This document shows, piece after piece, positions 9,800-19,144 of a DNA stretch of 23,260 nt. The translations under genes and the position numbers were made by a program. Numbering within the stretch: the stretch's first letter is position 1; each line of letters starts with the position of its first letter. The notes beneath the pieces were generated by a model, which saw only the letters and a list, made by a program, of their open reading frames with translations, ran no database searches and was not told the DNA's origin. Origin of the DNA: Dinochytrium kinnereticum (Eukaryota; Chytridiomycota; Chytridiomycetes; Chytridiales; Chytridiaceae); assembly GCA_027604005.1 (NCBI GenBank), contig JADGJT010000357.1:1-23260 (forward strand). The letters are read 5' to 3'.

Positions 9800-11002
9800 A
9801 TGTTGCAACAGCTCGACTCTGTTCAGTCCCCCGTTGTGACCCTCTTCGTCGCCAGCGAAGGGGCGTCCTCCGAGCGACGCTTTGACCGAAGCATCACCAT
9901 TGCTACCCTCAAGGTACCTCCCTCATTAAGCCTCTGTCCAAAGTTCTAAAACCTGCTTTGGTTTCGAACGGAAAAATAGGAACGACTAAGTCCCATCACT
10001 GGTGTTCCAACATCTACAATGAGGATATCGGTATACGGACGGAGTGAGAAGGGGGGGTCTGATAGTCTGATCTGCCGGCTTGAATCGGATGAGAGGATGC
10101 TTGGGTTTTATCCTCTCACTGATTTCATGACGCTTCAAGTAGAGGACACGAATCCGAAGAGAGTTAAAGGAGCTTTTACGGATTTGAGCCTTGTTGAGAA
10201 ATATGAGATGACGGAAGAGGAGTATTCTAAGAGACAGGGTGAGTTTTGGATTTTTTTTGGTTTTTTTGGTTGCTGAGCAGCCCTCGCTTCTAGAGACTTT
10301 AAATTCATTTGTCTCCTTCTTATCACTGGTTTTTTCTAGTAGATGCATTTCTTGTGTGTTTTTTGCTATTTTTTTCTCTCTATTTTGTTGTTTTTTGATT
10401 CAGCCATATCTTGATGCTTGTTGACAGACGTCAATCCACCGTAATCCATAACTCAAGAAACCTCATCACTTTTCGCCTTTTCTTTTGATCTAGTCAAGTC
10501 CTAACCTTTTCACCAAATGCACAATAAGACTCGGTCCTTGCCTACAAGATGCGGCATAAGATTGGCCGATTCTCTGATTCTGCCTCGATGTCCACCACCC
10601 AGTCCGAAGAATTTAAAGACGAGGCCTCCAATATTAAAGTTGGTGACCGCTGCCAAGTATCTCCTGCTGCCGACGAAGGCGCAGCCGGATATACAAAGAG
10701 GGGCACTGTTAGGTTTGTAGGCACCACTGGTTTCAAGCCAGGATGGTGGGTTGGGGTTGAGTATGATGAGCCTGTTGGGAAGCATGACGGAAGGTTGGTA
10801 TCTTTTGCATGATTTTTCTTGGGGGGGGCGGTCGTGTTTTGGTGTCTATGTTTACATTTTGTTTTCTCCGCTTATTTTTAGTGTCTCGGGTACATCCTAC
10901 TTTACTTGTAAACCGAAGCACGGAGTTATGGTCAGGCCTAATCGCGTGGAGGTTGGGGACTTTGTTGAGGAGGATCTTTTTGATGACGATGACGAGGTTT
11001 AA
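9800..11002 (+). CDS. TBCB: Tubulin-folding cofactor B (Ubl + CAP-Gly)
   Basis: Exons 9800-9913, 9980-10238, 10529-10793 and 10882-11002 give 252 aa, close to the usual length of cofactor B/Alf1. Introns are 66, 290 and 88 nt, with phases 0, 1 and 2. The N-terminus ([38 protein letters not shown]) is the ubiquitin-like domain. A coiled linker ([19 protein letters not shown]) follows. The CAP-Gly domain runs from about residue 160 ([48 protein letters not shown]). Cofactor B binds alpha-tubulin and works with cofactor E in making and dissociating tubulin heterodimers in the cytosol. The acidic C-terminus ([11 protein letters not shown]) resembles the acidic C-terminal tail that cofactor B uses to contact cofactor E. 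The usual CAP-Gly GKNDG motif reads GKHDG here. The third donor (gttggt) is unusual but phase and alignment require it. Confidence 0.95.
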
Positions 11003-11149
11003 GGATTTTCTTCGCTATGCAAAAATAAATACAGAAGATGAACGCTTTATGTTATTGGCTTATCTTATTGGCTTCGATACGAGTTCAGCATCCAATCTTT
11101 TCTATGCAAAAAGAGATGCATCGAGGCTAGTATCAAACTTAAACAATGA

Positions 11150-11174
11150 ATGATTTGCTTGGAACGCAAATCAT
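11150..11174. repeat. Perfect 9-bp inverted repeat, 7-nt loop
   Basis: ATGATTTGC and GCAAATCAT are separated by TTGGAAC. The element lies about 150 nt after the TBCB stop and about 110 nt before the start of the next gene, so it falls in a 3' or 5' untranslated region. It could be an RNA hairpin or a dyad protein-binding site. Function is unknown. Confidence 0.6.
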
Positions 11175-11283
11175 GTCAATCTCCACTTGAAAACGGATAG
11201 AGTTCCTCAAGCGCGTTAAAAATCGACCCATTCAACGATCAGTCAAAAAGAGTAATCTAGTGGCCGAGTCTATATTCGTATGC

Positions 11284-13754
11284 ATGCAGACACTCGCCCA
11301 CAACATCCAGGAAGCAATATGGACTCTCTTAAAACCCCTTCTCATTCAGGGCCTCATAATCGCCGCTATCTTGGTACCCATAAAGTTCCTCTGCCTCCTC
11401 TTGGTTGATCGCAGCTCGTTGGATAGAAGACCATTTGCTGACGACATGATGGTGATGGGAACCTCCGTTTATTTGATGTTAAGAATGTCTGTTGCTGGAT
11501 TCTTTGCGCAAAGAAAGGCACTGTTTCATCCAGTCGTTGACGTTTTCGGGTACACTGTGGTAGTCCTGGGATTTATACCGCTTTCTTGGGTGCTTCTGCC
11601 AAGATGGAGTCTGCAAGATATTTCGTACTCAGTGTTTCTGCCTATATCTTGGCTGCCATCACTCTCGGGGCCACTTGTTGGATGGAATCATGAGGTTGGG
11701 GTTTTCAGGAATTTGGTGAGACGTTTCAAGACTTACATAGCTTTTTGGTGTTTAGTAATGTTCAATATGTAAGTGAGTTGGTTGCCTAACTGTCAATGCG
11801 ACTCTTTTTTTTTGTTACTTAATAGCAATTGCATACCTGTCCTGTACATCTCCTTCATTTATTCCATTTCGTAATTTCTCACATGGTATTATTAAAGGGC
11901 AGTGGCCACCATTTTTTTATCACTTTCCGTTCAGCAAAACGATGAAAGTGAGGAGATCACCTACGGGGCAGTAAATATTATTCAGAGTGTATCTCTTTTT
12001 GGGATTGGGTATAGAGCCTTCCTCTTTCTTCATACTTAATTTAATTTTCGCTTTGTTTTGCTGTGATCTTACTCTTTAAAGGTTTCCGATTTTGCGATTT
12101 CTTTCCTCATATGTGATGTTGAAAGGGGTAGGCGTGTATAAAGTGAAGAATCCAAGCAACAGAATAGAGGAGATGACTGTTAATTTGACACGGGTATGTG
12201 TTTTTTATGGCCTCAACTTCTAAACTCACAATTAATCTCTTTTACCTCAGTTCATCTTCATTACCAGGTAGTCCTTTGTACATTTGATCTAATGCGATCA
12301 ACTTCTCTCCGAAGTTTTCCTTTCTATCTTCTTCATTGTTAACCCTTTTTCCTTTAAACAGTCAGGACGCATTTTGGAATACTCTGAGCAAACTCCTTAT
12401 CGTGGAAATCAGAAACGCAACAGTTTTCTATATATCCCTTATGTGTTCACTTCTGATTACTCTGACCGTCCGACTCATCTCCGTCTCTGCCTTTCGCTAT
12501 CAAAATAACACTATGTCAAAAGCAATATTTCCCGAATCGGAGAAAGTACAAGCTCCACAGGCGAACGATGAGAAAAATTCGAATGCTGCTTTGCCTGAGG
12601 CCGGACAGGTCTTTAGAAGTAGTAAGATGGAAGAGGTAGAGAGGAGAATTACCAGAGTTCGCACCGAGAGGAAAGCCGAATTCGAGAGTAAGAAGTCTAC
12701 CAATATGAAGGCCGATGTAGAAGGTAAATACATTTATGATGCCAGTACTGAATTTTTTTGTCCATAATTGCACTACGTCTTACCTAGCTTTTATAGATTT
12801 CGATCCTAAAAGTGATAGATATGTTCCTATATATCAACCTATCGACAAAGAATGTAATACGCAACATAGAATTTCAGAAGGCATTTACCAATTTTTTTAA
12901 GGTAATTTTAATCCCGGTGAAGAACCTGCCAAGCCTGAGTCCGTCCGGGCCTCGCTGAAACTGAATCCAATACCACACTACGACAAATATTTGTCAGAAG
13001 GGCACGACAGCAGGAGTGTTAGAGACACAGAAGGGGATCTAGGCACTAGAAATTCCTTCACCACGAGTATCAAGTCCTTTAAGAAAAAACAAGAGGAAAA
13101 TCATCTCACTAGTAGGGAAGGCTTATTGCAAGCAAATGCCGTATTGGCGTCAGGAGAAACCAATGAGCCAATTGATTTAGACGTTATAATCACAACGCCT
13201 TCACCTCTGGCTCTTTCTTCCCCATTTACAGGGTGTGTATCCTTTCTTCCTGTAAAAAACACTAACTGGAGATCTAAACTATTCAATCTACTGTTTCTCA
13301 TTTTCTCGCTAGATCCGACGAGGTACATTATGACGAACCTTTTATCCCGATGACAGCCGAATGCAAATTCGCCTTTCAATCCGTCTCATCCCTTTACGCC
13401 GACTGGAACAGCCGCCTGTCTGCCGTGCTCATAACCATAATCTTCACCTCTACCGAGCCACAGCTGCGCTGGACGTCATGCCGTGGCTCTCTTCCCTATG
13501 ACGTTGTTGGATACCGGTCTCTCGTAACTATTGTCTTAGGGCTCTCTTTTGACGCTTTAGCTATTTATCTGGACCATCACATTGCAAAGATTGATTTTAT
13601 GAAAGGTCTTATGGAATTCCGTGATATAGGAATCTCGTTTATGGCCTTTTTACATATTTCACTTATTGCGTCGTCGGTTTCTGGACTTCTTATTTTGTCT
13701 CAGCCCGGAGTTATTCAGGGGAGTGACTGTTTCCGTGTGGGAAGAATGTCTTAG
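11284..13754 (+). CDS. Multi-pass membrane protein, unknown family, tandem copy A
   Basis: Eight exons: 11284-11768, 11898-12008, 12082-12193, 12251-12267, 12362-12723, 12797-12853, 12902-13232 and 13313-13754, giving 638 aa. Each join was chosen by phase, splice consensus and alignment to the downstream paralog. I do not recognise the family. Membrane segments are near residues 18-41, 57-74, 84-105, 111-130, 150-172 and 261-284. A hydrophilic linker of about 220 residues follows, rich in Lys, Glu and Ser. A C-terminal block (about 510-638) has three more helices. Motifs shared with the paralog are SLDRRPFADD after helix 1, AFWCLVMFN, FWNTLSKLLIVEIRN, WTSCRGSLPYDV (Cys548) and PGVIQGSDCFRVGR (Cys631). 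The start is the first ATG of the frame. A channel, transporter or receptor role would be speculation. About 1 kb separates it from copy B. Confidence 0.8.
12251..12267 (+). other. 17-nt microexon, copy A
   Basis: Flanked by acctcag upstream and gtagtc downstream. It enters in phase 0 and leaves in phase 2, encoding FIFIT plus two bases of Ser242. Without it the membrane helix leading into SQDAFWN loses its start and the frame. The paralog has a 17-nt exon at the same place. Confidence 0.75.
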
Positions 13755-14752
13755 TCTTAGGGTTAGGCTCTATGATTTAGATAAGGGTTGGGGCTTCCCG
13801 TTTCTCTGCATTTCGTCACCGCCATATCTTACTCAATGTTGATTCATTGTTCTTATAGCGGAAGCATGTGGTTGAATGTTTATAGATTATAACATATCAT
13901 AATTAGATGAGGCATAGGCTGCGTTTGTTCGATACTGCATTTACTTTTTTCTTTTCTGAATGACGGCATGCCCCGTATCCAAGGCTGTAATACTGGGAAA
14001 AGGTCAGCGGGAAGAATGCGATCGATTATCTCCTAAAACCGCATATTTTAATAGGTGATAGATGCATTCAAGCAAGGATTTACACGATGGATCACGTCTG
14101 CAATACCAAGAACTAATATATCCAATGAAAGTAATTTTCCTTTTCACTACCAGCTCTGCGATCTCAGGGTAATAGGATAAAGGAACCGGCCCGTTAGAAT
14201 CTCAGCATACAGTGCACAGAGAAAGTGTGTTTTAAACCCTGTTGAAAAACGTGTTTCAACCTCATTCATCCCACTGAGCGAGGTGCTTTTATGCAGTTTG
14301 TAAACCATTACCAAGCCACAATCGGGATGGACTTTTGCAGGGGACCACTTATGTACTAAACTGTCCTCTACCAATCCGTTAGTCCTCTCGGACCACATGT
14401 TGCTATTCATGTTTTACAACGCATATGAGATCATGAAATAGCTGCTTAAGTTTCATGAAATAGGGATATCATTGTTAAGAGCATCATTCCGTTTGTCGCT
14501 TCCTTCCTCCTCAATTTGTGGCCTGAACATTCCATCCCAGCCTTCCATTCTGGAACGTAGTGAAAGAATTTGAAAAAGTATAAAGCTTCATATCTCAATA
14601 TTCTTTTACATACCACGCGTTAAGACTATGCTTACAAGGCTGGGTAGTAAGGGATTTTCGTCTGGATTCGCGTGAAAATCATGATAACTGGGAGGAATTA
14701 TATTCATTTTATTCCAAATACATGCACGCTGCATCAGACCGCTTCAGCATAG
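13755..14752. other. Intergenic between the tandem paralogs
   Basis: Almost 1 kb of AT-rich sequence with no convincing gene. The largest minus-strand frame (14147-14410) shows no recognisable domain or splice context. A pair of TCATGAAATAG repeats lies at 14431-14463. I looked for a third, decayed copy of the membrane-protein family and did not recognise one by eye. It should carry the 3' end of copy A and the promoter of copy B. Confidence 0.5.
14431..14463. repeat. Direct repeat TCATGAAATAG x2, 22-nt period
   Basis: Identical 11-nt copies start at 14431 and 14453, two helical turns apart. The second is embedded in a 10-bp palindrome, TTTCATGAAA. They lie about 290 nt upstream of copy B. 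A dimeric regulator site is possible; this is inference from spacing and symmetry only. Confidence 0.45.
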
Positions 14753-17152
14753 ATGCCGGCATCATGCTTTGAGCGTATCTTCAAGGATGTTGCCATCCTT
14801 GGGACCATGTGGAAACCACTGGCGATCCAGTCGTCGATGCTCTTTCTTTTCCTCATTGCACTCAAATACGCCCTTACGTATTCAGTGATGAGCCCACTAG
14901 ACAGCAGACCGTTTGTGGATGATACCAAAGCCTTTGGTTTCTTTACTGTGATGGCGCCGAGGTACCAGCTTTTCACATAGTTCTTAAATACAAAACATTC
15001 GGAAAATGACCAAAATCCACGCCTCTAGATATTTTATTGTTAGCCTTTATGCCAAGCACAAAGTTTTTATCAACGGAAAACTGGAGCATTTTATCCTGGC
15101 TCTTATAATCTCAACTTTAGGTCCTGTTCTATGGGCTGTAACGAGAATGCCTTTTTGGGAAGCAGCTTACAAGCTTTTACTTCCGATGACTTTCTTGCCC
15201 ATCGTGGGGTGTCGAAACGTCTTTTGGGATGATAAGCTACATATCATAGAGCTTATCAAAAATTGGGTCTCTCAGTTTATGGCCTTTTGGTTCCTAATGC
15301 TGTTCAATCTGTGGGTAGTCATCTTTAATTTGTTTTTTGATTTGTTTTTTGTTTTAAACACCATTTTGTGGCTCTGTTGAAATTACTGTTTATTCCTTCA
15401 ACATGCTTTTAATTCTTTTGTATGCCAAAGGCTTGTTAGCCAGATATGCTTTAGCTTCTCTAGTGGCCAAAATGATGCAGAGATTACAACAACTGAAACC
15501 GTAAAATCGGTTGCACTTTTTGGGATAGCGTAAGAATCGATGGTTTTTTTTTAACATGATAAAAATGACTTAGACCCCCATTCAAAGGTTCCCGGCCTTC
15601 CGGTTTCTCTCTATTCAGATGACCCGTAGAAGTTTTAAAGTATATCATGTAAAGGAGCCACAAAGTCGACCTGAAGAAAATATTATGAAGAGGATGACTG
15701 TAAGAATACATATTTTATTATCTATGATTTTGTCTTTCGTGATTACTTGGAATTTAAGCTATGTTGAATCTGCTAATTCCTTTTTAACTATTTGCTCTTT
15801 TTAAGTTTATATTAATTGTGAGGTGGGCGAGACGAAAAACCTTCTTTAAGAGAATACTGAATTATATCTTTTTCAAAAAAGTCAGGAGATATTCTGGAAT
15901 GCACTCAGCAAACTGCTTATAGCCGAGATACGAAACCGGACAACTTTCTTCATCTCCACTATTTGCTCAAACGCTGTATCATTATTGACACGGTACATAT
16001 CGGCCGTAATGTTTAGGAGATTACACATAGAGAAAGAACATTTGAAAGCTGTACATCCTGTCATTGAACGTGCTTATACCATTACTCGCTCTATAACGAG
16101 AGACTCTAGACAAGCTTTTGTGCCTGGGGCAAAAAGCCCAACCCCACGTAAGATGAGTCTTGCTCCAACTGCAAATAGCATTGCGCCTATATCCGAAGAC
16201 AGGTCTGTGATTTGATTAGCATTTTGCTTCCCATAAGTTCTTCAATTCTAACTAATTCTCTAGCGAAAGTGACAACGGGAACACTGACGCTGAACGTAAT
16301 GTCACTGGCGACTCGGAGACACTTTCGAAAGACTCTGCGATTATTTCATCCACTGCCACGAGGTTTCAATATTGCTTTTCAAGTCCTGTTCTTACGTTAC
16401 TCATAGTCAATCAAGCTCGGCGATGTCTGGAAGACATTTCCATTCTCCTTCAAGCGTGAAGAAAAATCAGATAAGAAGAGCATCATTCCTACCTGCTATA
16501 AGCCAGAGGTATGCCTGTATTCGGATCATGGGATTATTCCTTTTTTTAATGTTTTGCCAGTGCTGTAGATATTTCTGATAGCCCCGATAGCCCCACCTCT
16601 CCTTCCGAAACCTCCCGCGTTAATGATAATGATCAAAAACAACCTTCAATAAGTTTGGAAATAACAACCACACCAAGAAGTCCTCCGACGTCATGCGATG
16701 ACGATGACTTATCCGAAATGGACCTCCCTGTCTTTGTTCCAATGACAAGAGAAAGGATGTTCGCCCTGTACAATCTCGCCTCAAGCCTTGCTGAGTGGTG
16801 TGGACGGGTTTCGGCCTTTCTCATCACGTTGCTATTCACAACGACCTTTCCTCAATCTCAGTGGACGTCTTGTAAGGGTGAACTTCCCCCAGATGTACAC
16901 GTTTTAAGAGGCTTGATTGTGCTTGTGGTGACCATCTCGACCGATCTTGCTGGTATGATGATCGAGCGACGCATCGCTGGTACAGACGTTGTTGGCGCCG
17001 TTCAAGACTTCAATGAGATGAAGCTTCCGATGTGGGTATACCTGCAGATGACGTTGATGTGTTGTTCGCTGTGTGGAATGTTTGTGATGGCCATGCCAGG
17101 AGTTTTGACCAGTAATGAATGTTTCCGTGAGGGACGGAGAGTTTGGATTTGA
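14753..17152 (+). CDS. Multi-pass membrane protein, unknown family, tandem copy B
   Basis: Nine exons: 14753-14961, 15029-15310, 15431-15529, 15588-15699, 15806-15822, 15882-16202, 16264-16362, 16407-16508 and 16561-17152, giving 610 aa. All phases are consistent. It aligns with copy A nearly without gaps outside the linker: SPLDSRPFVDD, FWFLMLFN, FPAFRFLS, the FILIV microexon, FWNALSKLLIAEIRN, QWTSCKGELPPDV (Cys518) and PGVLTSNECFREGR (Cys601). In the C-terminal block about one residue in three is identical by eye. The first exon of copy A is split here by a 67-nt intron. Topology appears the same: six N-terminal helices, a Ser/Pro/Asp-rich linker and three C-terminal helices. The linker is not alignable with copy A and is built from small phase 2-2 exons. 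One intron (16363-16406) is only 44 nt, so that exon is the least certain. Function is unknown. Confidence 0.8.
15806..15822 (+). other. 17-nt microexon, copy B
   Basis: Preceded by ctttttaag and followed by gtgggc. It enters in phase 0 and leaves in phase 2, like the copy A microexon. It encodes FILIV plus two bases of a Ser codon, against FIFIT plus Ser in copy A. The flanking exons also correspond: the exon before it is 112 nt in both genes. Confidence 0.75.
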
Positions 17153-17465
17153 TGCGACATGGAGGGGAAAGATAGCGATGTGAGGACGTGTGGCTAATGG
17201 CAATCTTATTGCTGCGGTCAACGAGTTTAATGACTTGAATGTGCTTAAATGCCTTGAGTGTGGTGAGCTGCATGACGATATGAGGAAAGAATTGTTTTGA
17301 TACCAATTACTTCGACGACCAGAAATATACAAAGTGAATGAAGTATTGAATATATTATCTAATCAATAAATTACAGAACTAAATCACCTCAATAACATTA
17401 AGCCGGTTGTAGATTATAAAAAAGGGACTAAAATACGCGAAATAAATAATCTTCCAACCATAACC
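17153..17465. other. Intergenic, convergent 3' regions
   Basis: About 313 nt between copy B (+) and the PAH-domain gene (-). The right part (17340-17450) is AT-rich and contains AATAAA-type sequence suitable for polyadenylation. No gene or RNA structure is recognised. Confidence 0.55.
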
Positions 17466-19041
17466 TTACAGAAATCCCTGACATACCCCATAAACTATAC
17501 ACGAGTACAAAAACCAGCCAGCAACTCCAATCACTCCTACCACAGTCAAAACCACACCAAAAACAGTGGACTTTGACATCTTTTCCACCACAGCACCGCC
17601 TCTCTCTCCCATCCCAGCCTCCCGAACCGAAACATTCACAACAGGCACGGTAACAGTCCTTGCATCATACAAGAGCGATTGACTTTCAGACGTTGCTTCC
17701 ACTGACCAAGGAGGCTGAGCCATGTTCTGATTCATCTGCCAGGTCTGTGGCTTCCAATCATAAGAGGAGGCTGTGGACCAGTGTGAAGGCGATGGCGAGG
17801 TGGTGCGGTTACGTCGAGCCGCGTGGCGGATGATGGCGGATTGAGATTCAATCATTTGGAGGAATTCTAGACGGAGGTCTGGGTGGCGAGTGAAGATGAA
17901 TTCGATTTCATGGGAGTGCTTTTGTGCGGGAGAATAAAGGAGGGGGAGGATTGGCGTGAGGGTGGGTACGCGGAGGATTGAGTTGATTTAAAAAGATAAG
18001 GTACCTCATTTAACCATATTCTTGGAATTAATGTTGATAACTGGAAGTTATGAATCATCATTTCCAGGTGTTGAAATCTGAATAGGTTATTATGTGCACC
18101 CTAGATCAGAAAATACTTGTCCAGCAAGCCTACGCTATAAAATCGATACTAATGATGATGCAATAATATCGATGGATTAGATGAACTTGTAAGGAATAAT
18201 GAAAAAACGAGAACTCATCAAAAAAAAAAGGTACTCAAATCGTTCTTCAACTCACCCACGCCATTCTCTTAAACTCGACCAAAAAATCCGGCTCAGGTAG
18301 CCGCAAAGACAAAGCTCCATACTGCTGGACAGCCCCATACCCAGAAACCCCCGATCCAGACGGTGGAAGCGGCACAAAGTCCGAAGGATCTGACGGCTCA
18401 ACCGCCAAAGCAACATGTCCAAAACCCTGCACCCCCACTGAATCATTTGAACCGGATGCCAGAAAACCTGGAGTGGGTGTTTGACACAGAGTGGGGTAGC
18501 TGCGATACTTTGAGCACGTTGATACCGCGTCGTAGTCGGGGAAGGCGAGGGCCCTTGCTTCTCGGGGGAGAAAGCGACGGAAACCGTCTAGTAGGAGCGG
18601 GTTTTGGTATTTATCGAAGAGGGCTCTGACGGAGACGACTAGTTCTTGGACGGTTATGCTGGGGTTGTTGAGAGTTCGTCAGACGTTTGTTTTTTTGTAT
18701 GGGTTGGTGTGCTCACTGTTTGGATGTTCGCTTGTGAAGGAGCTCCATGAACTATCGTCAAGTATACGGAGTAGATGACACGGAATGAAAGAAGATTAAA
18801 AAACTTATCGACAACCGACGAAAAAGTACAAGCAAAGGGATTCATCGCTGCTTCATCCCACCTCTGCAAGATCATCCGAGGTCTCCCCCAAGTACTCGGT
18901 CAACCAGTTGATGTAATCCATCGCAGGGTTCCCCTGAGCAGCCCCATTTCCACCCTCGCAGATTCCTTTCCGCGCAATGCTCAAAGGTGATCCGACGACG
19001 GATGAGCGCGCCGTCAGCGTTGGAGACATGGTGTTGGCCAT
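17466..19041 (-). CDS. PAH (Sin3-type) domain protein with C-terminal membrane anchor
   Basis: Minus-strand exons 19041-18862, 18751-18717, 18658-18256 and 17918-17466 give 356 aa. The joins are phase-consistent and bring a four-helix domain together from three exons. Helix A is PAMDYINWLTEYLGE and helix B is SDDLAEFMELLHK. Helices C-D are ITVQELVVSVRALF and NPLLLDGFRRFLP. This is the paired amphipathic helix pattern (A..Y...L...L, FLEIL, VSxLF, Lx.GFxxFLP), at residues about 39-104. PAH domains bind transcription-factor peptides in Sin3 co-repressors. A second region (EFKRMAWHSHEIEFIF, HPDLRLEFLQMIE) resembles helices A-B of another PAH. The C-terminus has one hydrophobic helix (VFGVVLTVVGVIGVAGWFLY) and a short tail, so the protein looks tail-anchored. 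Such a topology is unusual for a PAH protein; an ER or nuclear-envelope site is inferred. The first donor (gtggga) and last acceptor (aaaag) are weak. Confidence 0.62.
17919..18255 (-). other. Long third intron of the PAH-protein gene
   Basis: A 337-nt intron with a good gtgagt donor and a pyrimidine-rich tract before an aaaag acceptor. It contains a frame at 17867-18061 (minus) that reads into the next exon out of frame and then stops, so I treat that frame as intronic. Apart from AT-rich sequence I see nothing in it. Confidence 0.5.
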
Positions 19042-19144
19042 CGAATGCGCCTCCAGTTTGTTGAATGTTTGTTCGGACGACGACAATTATTTGACTTTTC
19101 ACCACGCTTTATTTGAGACCTGAACGCCAACCGCTGAAAGCATG

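Noticed and set aside
10019..10276. Read-through of TBCB exon 2 as an independent 85-aa gene
   Set aside because: The frame runs past a clear gtgagt donor into an intron; the Ubl domain needs the upstream exon.
13757..13767. Telomere-like TTAGGGTTAGG just after copy A
   Set aside because: Less than two repeat units and no array; expected by chance in this length of sequence.
14147..14410. 87-aa minus-strand open frame between the paralogs
   Set aside because: No recognisable domain, no splice context, and composition not clearly different from random; not supported as a gene.
14475..16490. Shared 14-mer AAGAGCATCATTCC near 14477 and 16475
   Set aside because: One such match is expected by chance in a window of this size, and there is no flanking similarity.
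17867..18061. 64-aa minus-strand frame before the last PAH-gene exon
   Set aside because: It overlaps the long intron and enters the exon out of frame, stopping before the conserved segment.
18654..18875. 73-aa minus-strand frame ending in the PAH gene
   Set aside because: It runs across introns and a short exon of the PAH-protein gene in another frame. Its FFNLLSF segment could mimic helix B, but joining it to helix C gives no valid phase.
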